Assembly (NCBI GenBank): GCA_016182905.1
Contig: JACPFR010000022.1
Location: 1-38,848, forward strand
Direction of reading: 5' to 3'
Origin: Elusimicrobiota bacterium
GTDB lineage: Bacteria > Elusimicrobiota > Elusimicrobia > UBA1565 > UBA9628
Length of the DNA stretch: 38,848 nucleotides
Shown in pieces: positions 1-10,455 of the stretch (positions are counted from its first letter, which is position 1; the number at the start of each line of letters is the position of its first letter). The position numbers were made by a program, and so were the translations under genes. A model generated the notes under the pieces. It made no database searches. It was not told the origin of the DNA and was given only the letters and a program-made list of their open reading frames with translations.

Positions 1-1
1 C

Positions 2-2110
2 TCCGCGCTCGCCGTTCCCTCGGCGCCGTCCGCCGTGTCCGCCGCCCCGGCCGCGCCGGCCGCCGCGAGGCCCGCGGCCGCTCCCGTCGCCGCCCGCGCG
101 CTCGCCGCGACGCCGGCGAACGCGTCCGTCAAGGCCGCGGAAGCCGCGAGCCCGACGCCGCTCGGCGCCCTCTCCCGCATCGCCGGCGAGTCCTCCTCCC
201 GGGTCTCCGCCGTCGAGGTCGTCGACGTCGGCCGCATCTTCGACGGCTCCAAGGCCTCCGGCGCCGACGTCCGAAGCCTCTCCCCCGCGGATATGCGCGG
301 CTCCGGCGGGCGCGCCTTCCGCTCCAGCGGCCTGCGCCCCTCCTTCTCTCCGGCCCCGGCTCCCGCCTCCGCCACGCAGACGCAGCGGCGGATGCTCGCC
401 TCGCTGTACCAGGTGGCATCGATCTTCGCCGAGCAGTACGCGCCCCTCGACATGAAGAAGGACCGCTTCCAGCTCGACCTGAAGCGCGAGTACGACGCGG
501 CCAAGGCCGCCGTCCTGGCGAACCCGGAGATCACGACCCGCCAGTTCCAGGACCTCCTGGCGAAGCTGGTGGCGTCGATGCGCGACTACCACGTGAGCAT
601 CTCCTTCCACTCCACCGAGAGCTCCAAGCTCCCCTTCTCGGTCGCCGGCGCCGAGGGCCGCTACTATCTCACCTACATCGACCGCGAGAAGCTCCCGCTC
701 GAGGCCTTCCCGTTCAAGATGGGCGACGAGGTCGTGGCTTTCGCCGGCAAGCCGACCGCCGAGGCCGTCAAGGAGATCGCCGGCCGCATGACGGGCAACA
801 CGGCGGAGACGGACATGCGCATGGCCGAGATGTTCCTCACGAACCGCCGGCGCGCGCGCGGCGACAACGACATCCCCCAGGGCGGCGCGGAGATCGTCAT
901 CCGCAGCAAGGGCCAGTTCTATAAGGTCGTGATGCCGTGGGACTACACTCCCGAGCTCATCGCCCAGGACGTGCCGCTGCGCAACGCCGGCCTGCTCGAG
1001 CCCGAAGGCTTCGCCGGCGGCTCCGCCGGCGCCGTCCGCGCCGGCTTCTTCAACTCCGTGGGCAAGGCCATCGTCGCCGCGGTCCATCCCCTCGTCGAGC
1101 TCTTCAAGAACATGGCCTCCGAGGCCGCCGACAACCCGTTCATGATCGGCGCCCGCAAGAGCTTCGTGCCCCGCCTCGGGAAGGTCCTCTGGCGCAGCGA
1201 CGACGACAGCCACTTCGACGCGTACATCTTCGAGACCAAGGACGGCAAGAAGAAGGGCTACATCCGCATCGCCGCCTACGACGGGGCCTACGCCGAGGTC
1301 CGCGAGTTCGCCAAGATCATCGCCAAGTTCCAGGCCGAGACCGACGCGCTGGTCATCGACCAGGTGAGCAACCCCGGCGGCAGCGTCTTCTACCTCTACG
1401 CCCTCGCCTCGCACCTGACGGACAAGCCGCTGGTCACGCCGCGCCACCGCCTCCTCATCGGCGAGTCCGACGCGCACGAGTCGGCGGACTTCCTGCTGCA
1501 GCTCATGCGCCAGCAGCAGGGCGGAGCCGCCAAGCTGAAGGCGAAGAAGAAGAAGGTCAAGGCGGGCGAGGAGGAGGAGCCGCCGAACGCCGGGGGCTAC
1601 CCCGTCGACGGCAAGTTCATGTCGCTGATGGTCCAGTCCGCGCAGTTCATCCTCAAGACGTTCAACGCGGGCCGGCGCCTCACCGACCTCGTCCACGTGA
1701 AGGGCGTCGCCGACATCGACCCCGCGCCGAAGGCGGAGGAGCGCTACACCAAGCCCATCCTCCTGCTGACCAACGCCTTGGACTTCTCCGGCGGGGACTT
1801 CTTCCCCGCGATCATGCAGGACAACAAGCGCGCCACCATCCTCGGCGTGCGCACCGCGGGCGCGGGCGGCATCGTCAACGCCTACGCCGTCGACCAGTTC
1901 GGCATCGACCATCTCTCGGCGACCGGAAGCCTGGCCGAGCGCCCCGACGGCCGGCCGATCGAGAACCTGGGCGTGACGCCCGACATCCCTTACGAGATCA
2001 CGGCCAAGGACCTGCGCACGGGGTTCGCCGAGTACCGGTGGAAGATCCTGAAGGCGCTGACCGGGATCCTGGAGCCGGCCGCTCCCGCGGCGCCGCAGGG
2101 CGAAAAATAG
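2..2110 (+). CDS. S41-family serine protease, CPAF-like (5' end outside window)
   Basis: The frame is open to the window edge, so the true start and any signal peptide lie upstream; an internal GTG at 35 is probably not the start. The first ~120 visible residues are Ala/Pro-rich low complexity, like the exported protein that begins at the other end of the window. After that comes a peptidase S41 domain. Counting from the GTG at 35, a MRDYHVSISF segment carries His186, a DFSGGDFF segment carries the probable nucleophile Ser585, and RPIENLGVTPD carries Glu643. This order and the Ser-Glu spacing of 58 resemble the Ser/His/Glu triad of chlamydial CPAF. The Lys of classical C-terminal processing proteases is replaced by Arg in GVRTAGAGG. 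A Lys/Glu-rich insertion lies near residues 505-520. It is probably an exported or surface endopeptidase of unknown substrate. The S41 fold is secure; the CPAF analogy is inference. Confidence 0.85.
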   Translation, partial: SALAVPSAPSAVSAAPAAPAAARPAAAPVAARALAATPANASVKAAEAASPTPLGALSRIAGESSSRVSAVEVVDVGRIFDGSKASGADVRSLSPADMRGSGGRAFRSSGLRPSFSPAPAPASATQTQRRMLASLYQVASIFAEQYAPLDMKKDRFQLDLKREYDAAKAAVLANPEITTRQFQDLLAKLVASMRDYHVSISFHSTESSKLPFSVAGAEGRYYLTYIDREKLPLEAFPFKMGDEVVAFAGKPTAEAVKEIAGRMTGNTAETDMRMAEMFLTNRRRARGDNDIPQGGAEIVIRSKGQFYKVVMPWDYTPELIAQDVPLRNAGLLEPEGFAGGSAGAVRAGFFNSVGKAIVAAVHPLVELFKNMASEAADNPFMIGARKSFVPRLGKVLWRSDDDSHFDAYIFETKDGKKKGYIRIAAYDGAYAEVREFAKIIAKFQAETDALVIDQVSNPGGSVFYLYALASHLTDKPLVTPRHRLLIGESDAHESADFLLQLMRQQQGGAAKLKAKKKKVKAGEEEEPPNAGGYPVDGKFMSLMVQSAQFILKTFNAGRRLTDLVHVKGVADIDPAPKAEERYTKPILLLTNALDFSGGDFFPAIMQDNKRATILGVRTAGAGGIVNAYAVDQFGIDHLSATGSLAERPDGRPIENLGVTPDIPYEITAKDLRTGFAEYRWKILKALTGILEPAAPAAPQGEK

Positions 2111-2155
2111 GAGGCGCCGAGACCGGCGTCCACTAGGGGACCGCCTCGGCGCCTC
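2103..2155 (-). terminator. Intrinsic terminator of the candidate ncRNA
   Basis: A perfect 11-bp stem (GAGGCGCCGAG at 2155-2145 with CTCGGCGCCTC at 2121-2111, minus strand) is followed within 3 nt by five T residues at 2107-2103. The T run is the complement of the last Lys codon of the convergent protease gene, so the RNA ends inside that gene. There is no T run on the plus-strand side. Confidence 0.75.
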
Positions 2156-2348
2156 ACAGAACCCGCCCCGAACCCGTAACGCCGGGCGCACCCTCGCGTC
2201 TCGACGGGAACTCCCGCGACGACGCGCCCGATACTACGGCTTGCGACTGCGCTCCGACTGCCACTCACTTCATCGCCGGTTACGGCCTCGGCCTCAACTC
2301 GGCGTCCACTTCGCGGCACCGACTGCACACCGGTTTCGGAGCGGGTAT
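2103..2348 (-). ncRNA. Candidate structured non-coding RNA, ~245 nt, class unknown
   Basis: No credible reading frame fills the 367-bp gap between the protease and the next gene. On the minus strand there is a consensus promoter (TTGACG, 16 nt, TATACT), a predicted start near 2348 and a strong intrinsic terminator ending near 2103. The 5' end (2346-2335, ACCCGCTCCGAA) pairs with 2172-2161 (TTCGGGGCGGGT) over 12 bp with one G-U pair, closing the RNA into a single domain. Internal hairpins are visible, for example CGGGCGC with GCGCCCG around an inner CGGG-AGTT-CCCG. Closed-end architecture is typical of 6S, RNase P and similar RNAs. I do not see the conserved cores of RNase P, tmRNA or SRP RNA, so I leave it unnamed. 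The existence of a transcript is an inference from promoter, terminator and fold. Confidence 0.6.
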
Positions 2349-2354
2349 GCGATG

Positions 2355-2382
2355 AGTATAGCCCCGAAAGCCCGGGCGTCAA
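2355..2382 (-). promoter_or_regulatory. Sigma-70-type promoter of the candidate ncRNA
   Basis: On the minus strand TTGACG (2382-2377) is followed after 16 nt by TATACT (2360-2355). The same two hexamers with the same spacing, and the same GGGGCTATACT run, occur on the plus strand at 15334-15361. This makes it one of the two best promoters in the window. Confidence 0.75.
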
Positions 2383-2477
2383 GACCCACTCACGGTAAAA
2401 AATTCCCGGGTGAAAAGTGTTTCCGCGTTCCCGTCAAGTGATGGCCGCCGTCGTCGCGCGAATGGTAGGATTCGTGC

Positions 2478-2885
2478 ATGATCACGACCATCCTTCTCCT
2501 GCTGACCGCCTCGTTCGCGCGCGCCGCCGAGCTTCCGGGGATGCCGGGCAGCTCCGTCGTCCCTTCCACCCCGACCGTCGCGGCCGAGCCCGCGAAGCCC
2601 GTCGAGACGAAGCCCGCCCCGCTCCTGCCGCCCGCCGTGCCCGCGCGGCCGACGGGCACGCTCGACACCGCCGGCGAGGTCGCCCGCGACCTGGCCGTGC
2701 GCGTCGAGTACTTCGAGAGCGGCCAGGCCTACTACCGCGCCTACACCAAGGGCTCCCACACGCCCGAGGAGAACAAGGCGTTCGTGAAGTTCCTCGAGGA
2801 CTACGAGAACGAGCTCGGCATCGCCAAGCGCACCCACGCGATCCTCGGCGTCTGGCTCGAGAAAAAATCCTCGATCAAAGACTAG
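2478..2885 (+). CDS. Small exported protein of unknown function
   Basis: 135 residues. An N-terminal signal peptide (hydrophobic ITTILLLLTASFARA, cleavage after ARA) is followed by a Pro/Ala-rich linker to about residue 60. A compact, charged, probably helical domain follows, containing the segments YFESGQAYYRAYTKG and EENKAFVKFLEDYENELG. I recognise no family. An extended -10 box (TGG then TAGGAT, 2463-2471) ends 6 nt before the ATG and there is no Shine-Dalgarno, so the message is probably leaderless. It is divergent from the ncRNA promoter about 100 bp upstream. Confidence 0.7.
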   Translation: MITTILLLLTASFARAAELPGMPGSSVVPSTPTVAAEPAKPVETKPAPLLPPAVPARPTGTLDTAGEVARDLAVRVEYFESGQAYYRAYTKGSHTPEENKAFVKFLEDYENELGIAKRTHAILGVWLEKKSSIKD

Positions 2886-2957
2886 TCGACTCGGTCGTCA
2901 CACTAGCAACCTAAGTGGTCAGGGCCTTTCGGCTCATGCGGCGAGCCCGATTCGGGT

Positions 2958-2990
2958 TATAATAATCACAAGGTCGTCTCGACCCGGAGG
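2958..2990 (+). promoter_or_regulatory. -10 box and Shine-Dalgarno of the following gene
   Basis: A perfect TATAAT at 2958-2963 has no good -35 partner. A strong GGAGG at 2986-2990 lies 9 nt before the ATG at 3000, fixing that start. This is one of the few genes here with a conventional leader. Confidence 0.6.
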
Positions 2991-2999
2991 TATCCGTTC

Positions 3000-3443
3000 A
3001 TGATCATCGCCGCCCTGCTCGCCGCCGTCCTGTCCGTCCCCGCCTCGGCCCAAACCGCCGCCTGCCGGCGCAACGAGATGACCTCGGCCTGGGAGAAGAT
3101 CACTTTCGGCCTGTGGCTCAGCGACTACACCGTCCCCGACGCGGCGCGCACCGCCGACCTGAAGTACGCGGGCTGCTCCGTCGACGGCGAGGGGCAGGAA
3201 AACCGCACTTACACGAGCGCGGACGGGACGTTCACCGTCACCGCGGTGACGAACGCCGGCGGCGACGATGGCGCGACGGCCTTGATCCTGCGCCGCGACG
3301 GCGAAGGCGTGAACCTCGGCGTCTGGGGCCACCACAAGGTGTTCTACAAGGGCGTCGGCATCGACAAGGTGACCGTCCCCAACGGCGGCGGCTCCACCGT
3401 CGTCAAGAACGTGTTCGTGATCCCCGTCGACTGGGCCAAGTAA
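3000..3443 (+). CDS. Small exported protein of unknown function
   Basis: 147 residues with a clear signal peptide (MIIAALLAAVLSVPASAQ, cleavage after ASA). The mature part has two cysteines (in AACRRN and AGCSVDG) that could form a disulfide. It then runs as alternating short hydrophobic and polar segments typical of a small beta-rich periplasmic domain (RTYTSADGTFTVTAVTNAGG). I recognise no family. The ATG at 3000 is supported by GGAGG 9 nt upstream and a TATAAT at 2958. Its stop lies 7 bp from the stop of the convergent DUF3014 gene, with no obvious terminator between them. Confidence 0.7.
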   Translation: MIIAALLAAVLSVPASAQTAACRRNEMTSAWEKITFGLWLSDYTVPDAARTADLKYAGCSVDGEGQENRTYTSADGTFTVTAVTNAGGDDGATALILRRDGEGVNLGVWGHHKVFYKGVGIDKVTVPNGGGSTVVKNVFVIPVDWAK

Positions 3444-3450
3444 GAACGGA

Positions 3451-4203
3451 TCAGCGCCCGGCGGAACCGCCCAGAGCCAAGGTCACGGCGCGAAGCTTCG
3501 CCTGCACCGCGGCCTGATTTTTCGGGCCCATGCGCATCAGCTGCTTCTGCGCCGGGCTCCGGTTTTCCAGCTCCTCGTCGGCGTAGATCCAGCCGATGCC
3601 TTTCTTCCCTTCCTTGAGAAGGACGCCGTCCTCGAGCGGCGGCGTCTCCAGGAGTTCGGCCGCCGCGGCGAGCAAGGTCGCGCGCGCGCCCGCCGTCTTC
3701 TCTCCGAGCTCGCGATGGGCCGCGTCGAACAGCGGCTCCAGCTCCTCGAACAGCTTGGCGGCCGCGCCCGCGTCCACCGCCGAGACCATGGCGGCGAAGG
3801 CGTCGTAGCGCGCGTAGCCGGCGGGATCGACGAAGACCTTGCCGCCCTTCTTGAGGACGGCGAAGCGGCCGCGCGGGGCGAACGCCGCGAAGGTCTCGCG
3901 CGGGAACTTGCCGTTGGCGATCATGCTCGTCGCGGCGGCCAGGCGCGGGATCAGGGACTCCTGCTTGAGCCACTCGACGAAGGCCGGCGCGGAGGACAGG
4001 GAGGAGGCGCGCAGGCGCACGAAGTCGTCGCTCTTGCCCAGCGCGGGAAGGCTCGCGGGCAAGGCGGGCGGAGCCTCGCCCGGCGCCGAGGAGATCCCGG
4101 GCGGAGGGGGAGGGGCTTTGAGGAAGGAGCGCGCGCCGAACAGGCCGACGGCGGCGCCCGCGGCGAGAAGGACGAGCACGATCATCAGTCCGGTATTCTT
4201 CAT
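3451..4203 (-). CDS. DUF3014-family membrane-anchored protein
   Basis: 250 residues from the ATG at 4203. An N-terminal membrane segment (about residues 5-25) and a Pro-rich linker precede a DUF3014 domain, recognised from DDFVR near residue 60, a WLKQESLIPRLAAA segment, DPAGYARYDAF, and a C-terminal SPAQKQLMRMGPKNQAAVQ block. The family is uncharacterised and is usually an inner-membrane protein with a periplasmic domain. I chose the ATG at 4203 over an in-frame GTG at 4215 because GGAGG lies 11 nt before the ATG and directly abuts the GTG. That GGAGG lies in the last codons of the upstream DUF2914 gene, so translation is probably coupled. It is the last gene of the mutS operon. Confidence 0.8.
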   Translation of the reverse strand: MKNTGLMIVLVLLAAGAAVGLFGARSFLKAPPPPPGISSAPGEAPPALPASLPALGKSDDFVRLRASSLSSAPAFVEWLKQESLIPRLAAATSMIANGKFPRETFAAFAPRGRFAVLKKGGKVFVDPAGYARYDAFAAMVSAVDAGAAAKLFEELEPLFDAAHRELGEKTAGARATLLAAAAELLETPPLEDGVLLKEGKKGIGWIYADEELENRSPAQKQLMRMGPKNQAAVQAKLRAVTLALGGSAGR

Positions 4204-4211
4204 GTTCAACC

Positions 4212-5294
4212 TCACCTCCAGATGATACGCGTTCGGCGGGGTAAAACTGACGTGTCCGGCGTAACGTTCAGATGAATGCGCCCGAGCTCGCGCCCGTCCG
4301 AGGTCACGACCTCGACCCGCCAGCGCCCGGGCTTGTGCTTCGCCTTGGCCGTGAACCCGCGCCAGCCCTCGTCGCGCCCGCCGGTGATCGGCAGGGGGAT
4401 GACCTCGGGCTCGCCCCAGCCGCCGGGCTCGCGGAACCGCCAGTGGACCTCGAGGCGCTCGCGGAAGTTCGTCGGGGAGAACACGCTGATCCAGCAGTAG
4501 ATCGCGTCGCCCGGGCGTGCGAGGAAGTCCTGGTCGCCGCGCTGCCAGAACTTCCAGCGCGGCCGCGTCGAGGTCAGGGCAAAGCGGCCGCCGTCGCGGC
4601 GCACCTCGTGGTAGACGCCGATCTCGGAGAGCGACAGCGGCACCGGCGGGATGACCTTGGCGAAATACAGGACGGCGAACAGGGCGGCGACCGCGGCGAA
4701 GGGATAGACCACGTGCCGGCGGACCTCCCGCTCATGATCGGGCAGGCGGGCTTGGAGCCTCCACGACAGGACGACGACGCAGGCCGCCGCCGCGGCGAGG
4801 GAGCCGAGGAAGGGCAGCGCGCCGATGCGGCCCATCAAAGTCGGGACCAGATAGGTGAAGTAGGAGACGAGGCACAGGCTGAACAAGGTCGTGCGCAGCA
4901 AGGTACCCGAGCTCTCGAACGGCTTGAGCTCGTTGACCGCGAGCAGGGCGGCGAGGATGCCCAGGAATATGAGAGAAGCGCCCATCGAGGCGCTCTTGAA
5001 GTAGAACAGCGTGTAGATGTTGAGCAAGGTCCCGAGCATGAAGTGCGTCGCGCCCGCGTGATAGCGCCACGCGGTCTTGAGGCGCTCGGGCGGGACGAAG
5101 CCGCCGTGGCGCTCGCGCAGCTCGAGGCTCGTGAACAGGGCGCACAGCGAGAGATAGACGGCCTGATGGATGATGTTGTGGAGCTTGTCGATGCGCCCGA
5201 CCGCGAGCGTGTCGAACAGGAAGCCCGCGGCGAAGAAGCCCGCGGTGCAGGCCGGCTCGTGGTCGCGGTAGAAGGCCTTCGCGCGCTCGATCAT
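4212..5294 (-). CDS. DUF2914-family multi-pass membrane protein
   Basis: 360 residues. About seven transmembrane segments fill residues 10-245. They are followed by a soluble C-terminal DUF2914 domain, seen as paired Trp-rich beta segments (CWISVFSPTNFRERLEVHW, RGFTAKAKHKPGRWRVEV, GRELGRIHLNV). DUF2914 domains are of unknown role and probably bind a ligand or partner outside the membrane. The ATG at 5294 overlaps the stop of the upstream methyltransferase as ATGA, which fixes this start over longer in-frame possibilities. The downstream DUF3014 gene begins 8 bp after its stop. Co-location of the two families suggests a shared envelope role; this is inference. Confidence 0.8.
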   Translation of the reverse strand: MIERAKAFYRDHEPACTAGFFAAGFLFDTLAVGRIDKLHNIIHQAVYLSLCALFTSLELRERHGGFVPPERLKTAWRYHAGATHFMLGTLLNIYTLFYFKSASMGASLIFLGILAALLAVNELKPFESSGTLLRTTLFSLCLVSYFTYLVPTLMGRIGALPFLGSLAAAAACVVVLSWRLQARLPDHEREVRRHVVYPFAAVAALFAVLYFAKVIPPVPLSLSEIGVYHEVRRDGGRFALTSTRPRWKFWQRGDQDFLARPGDAIYCWISVFSPTNFRERLEVHWRFREPGGWGEPEVIPLPITGGRDEGWRGFTAKAKHKPGRWRVEVVTSDGRELGRIHLNVTPDTSVLPRRTRIIWR

Positions 5295-5938
5295 CGGGCC
5301 GGGGGTGGAACGGAGAACGGCAGGCGGTCCTTCGCTCCGGGCGAGGCCGGGCCGCGGTCGTACACGCTGATCTGCTCGGCCATCCACATGTAGGGCGGGC
5401 GCGCGGCGGTCAGAGCGGTCAGGATCCGGCCGGTCTCGCGGCGGTTATAAGAGAATCCCTTCGCGACGAGCCTGGAGACCCAGTAGCGCTTGGGCTGCTC
5501 GTTGACGTGGTGGTGTCCGCCCTGGTTGGGCTGGGCCGCCGACAGGACGAGCCGGTCGCTGAAGCCCAGGAGGTTGTCCAGGAACGCGTCCGACAAGGGC
5601 TCCGGGATGTGCTCGGCGACCTCGAGGCACAGCGCGAGGTCGAACTTCCCCCAGACGTTCTCGAACGGCGCGGTGAGGTCGCGGACGTGGAACGGGACCG
5701 GGTAGGAGAGCTCGGGAGGCGGGACGACGCCGTCGATGGCGAGGACCTCCACCCCTCTTTTGGCGAACAGGTGGCTGTAGACCCCGCAGCCGGCCCCGAG
5801 GTCGACGAGGCGCTTCGGCCGCAGGCGCTCGTGCAGGACGCCGGCGATGACCTCGGCCGAGCGGACGTACTTCTCGTGGCCCGGGCCCCACTCCCCGAAG
5901 AAGGCCCGGTCGTAGATCCGGTCGAGGTCGGGCATCAT
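5291..5938 (-). CDS. Class I SAM-dependent methyltransferase
   Basis: 215 residues. The SAM-binding Rossmann fold shows motif I (VDLGAGCG, residues 45-52), an acidic residue at the end of beta 2 (LAID, Asp69) and a motif near residue 105 (FDLALCLEVAEHIPE) typical of the Methyltransf_11/23 type. A His/Asn-rich stretch (GGHHHVNEQPKRYW) around residue 140 may shape the substrate pocket. Similar proteins modify small molecules, sugars or lipids, so the substrate cannot be named. The start is one of two tandem ATGs (5938 or 5935) with only a weak GGGA upstream. It follows mutL by 33 bp and its stop overlaps the DUF2914 start, so it belongs to the same operon. Confidence 0.85.
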   Translation of the reverse strand: MMPDLDRIYDRAFFGEWGPGHEKYVRSAEVIAGVLHERLRPKRLVDLGAGCGVYSHLFAKRGVEVLAIDGVVPPPELSYPVPFHVRDLTAPFENVWGKFDLALCLEVAEHIPEPLSDAFLDNLLGFSDRLVLSAAQPNQGGHHHVNEQPKRYWVSRLVAKGFSYNRRETGRILTALTAARPPYMWMAEQISVYDRGPASPGAKDRLPFSVPPPAR

Positions 5939-5971
5939 GGCGCTATCCCGCCGGATGCGGGCGCTCGACCG

Positions 5972-7785
5972 TCACGCGAGAGGCACGGCTCCGGGGCGCT
6001 GGAAGCGGCGCGCGAGCTCGTCGCGGTTGAGCGACAGCATCGCGCGGCGCCCGTGCGGGCAGGCCGAGCCGTCCTTGCAGTCGCGCAGCGCGTCGAGGAG
6101 CTTGTAGGCCTCCTCCTCGCCCAGGCGGTCGTGCGACTTTACGGCGGCCTTGCACGCGATCGTCGCGGTGACGTCGTGCTTCAGCCGTTCGGCTTCGGCG
6201 ACGGGGTCGGAGAGGGCGTCGATGACGCGGTGGATCAGCTTCTTGACGTCTTCGGCTTGATAGAAGAGCGCCGGCACCGCCGTCACGTGCAGCCCGTTCT
6301 TGCCGAAAGGCGCGACCTCGAAGCCGATCTTATGCAGCCGGTCGGCTTTTTCCAGAACGGCCCTCACGGCGGACGCCGGAAGGTCGACCGGGATCGGGAT
6401 CATCAGCTTCTGGGACTTGGCGCCGCCGGCCTCGATCTCGCCCAGCAGCTTCTCGTACAGCACGCGCTCGGCGGCGGCGTGCTGGTCGAGGATGAAGAGG
6501 CCGCCGTTGGCCTCGAAGACCATGTAGCTGCGCTCGATCTGGCCCACGTAGCGGAAAGGGGGGGTGTACCAGACGGGCGCGCCTTCCGGGGCGCCCATCG
6601 CGACGGCGGAGCTGAGCTTGAGCTGCTTGAAGTCCTCGGGGATGAAGCCTCGACCGCCGAGATAATAACCGTCAGGATTCGGCGCAGCATCCGACGACTT
6701 CACCGCCGAATCCACCGGCGACGGGGCGTCGGCGACGACCTGACTCGTCGCCGCCACTTCGAGGGTGATGGGAGCCGCGGCTTTGGCCTTGGCGAGCGCG
6801 GAGGCGACGAGGCCGGAGACGATCTCGAACAGCTCGCCGTCCTTCTTGAAGCGGACCTCGCGCTTGCCGGGGTGGACGTTCGCGTCGAAGGCGTCGGGGT
6901 TGAGCTCGAGCAGGGCCACGCACACCGGCTGCTTGCCCGCGGGGCGGTGCTCGCCGTAGGCCTTGTACAGGGCCGTGTTCAGGATCTTCGAGGACACGGG
7001 GCGCTTGTTGACGAAGAAGTACTGGAAGCTGCGCGAGGACGGCATCTTGTCGAACGGGGAGACGAGCATGCGCACGCGCACGCCGGGACGCTCGACGTCG
7101 ATGGGCAGCAGGCCGCCCGCGAGGTCGTCGCCGAGCACGGCCGCGGCGCGCAGGTCGAAATCGGTGAAGAAGTCCCCCGAATCCTCGGGCTCGAAGCGCA
7201 GGACCTGGCGGCCCTCGGACTTATAGGTGAAGCGCACCGACGGGTTGGCCAGCGCGGCCTCCTCGATCACCGCGGCCAGGCGCGAGCGCTCGGAGCCGTC
7301 GGACTTGAGGAACTCGAGGCGCGCGGGCGTGTTGTAGAAGAGGCTCTTGACGAAGACGGTCGTGCCCGGGACGACGGGGGCGGGGCCGTTGGTGATCTTG
7401 CCGCCCTCGCTCGTCACGCGCCAGCCGGTCTTGGAGTCCTTCTGGGCGCTCGTGACGGTGACCTTGGAGACCGCCGCGATGGCGTACAGGGCCTCGCCGC
7501 GAAAGCCGAAGGTAAGTAATCGATCTAAATCTTCAAACGCCGATATTTTGCTCGTCGCGTGGCGCTCGAGGCAGATCTTCACGTCCTCGGCGTCCATGCC
7601 CACGCCGTTGTCGGACACGCGCAATGACGTTTTCCCGGCCCCGAACACCTCGACATCGATGCTCGTCGCCTGGGCGTCCAACGAGTTCTCGATCAGTTCC
7701 TTGAGCAGGGAAGCCGGTCTCTCGACCACCTCGCCGGCGGCGATGCGGGAGAAGACCTCTTCGGGGAGGCGTTGGATGATGGGCA

Positions 7786-7786
<1 letters not shown>
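5972..7786 (-). CDS. mutL: DNA mismatch repair protein MutL
   Basis: 604 residues, normal length. The N-terminal GHKL ATPase shows ELIENSLDA (catalytic Glu33), DNGVGM near residue 60 and TFGFRGEAL near residue 92. The C-terminal dimerisation domain contains the endonuclease motif DQHAAAERVLYE near residue 430, ACKAAVKSHD, and CPHGRR near residue 575 (usually CPHGRP). The DQHA(X)2E(X)4E motif means it should nick DNA itself, as in bacteria without MutH. It couples MutS mismatch recognition to strand removal. The ATG overlaps the mutS stop by one base (TAATG), so the two are translated together. Confidence 0.98.
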
Positions 7787-10395
<2,609 letters not shown>

Positions 10396-10402
10396 GATCG
10401 CG

Positions 10403-10411
10403 ATTGTACCA
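10403..10411 (-). promoter_or_regulatory. Extended -10 promoter of mutS operon
   Basis: On the minus strand TGG TACAAT matches the extended -10 pattern (TGn plus hexamer). The hexamer is 10408-10403 and its end is 7 nt from the mutS ATG, so transcription should start at or within a base or two of the start codon. No convincing -35 is visible. The 20-bp palindrome at 10434-10453 sits just upstream. Confidence 0.55.
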
Positions 10412-10433
10412 ATTTCCGCGCTTTCCGTCGGGC

Positions 10434-10453
10434 GACTGTTTCCGGAAACAGTC
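10434..10453. repeat. Dispersed palindrome, copy 1 (upstream of mutS)
   Basis: A perfect 20-bp palindrome, core CTGTTTCCGGAAACAG, lies between the oxidoreductase stop (10456) and the mutS promoter. The same 16-bp core recurs at 24078-24093 and 32395-32410. No T run follows on either strand, so it is not a typical terminator. Confidence 0.85.
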
Positions 10454-10455
10454 CG

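Noticed and set aside
2103-2348. tmRNA, RNase P RNA or SRP RNA identity for the candidate ncRNA
   Set aside because: There is no tag reading frame or tRNA-like ends, no P4-type GAGGAAAGTCC core and no SRP GGAAGG/AGCAGCC loop.
5507-7519. 670-codon open frame antisense to the methyltransferase and mutL
   Set aside because: It is Arg/Glu/Ala/Asp-rich, has no family similarity and mirrors the codon bias of mutL. High GC leaves few chance stops in opposite frames.
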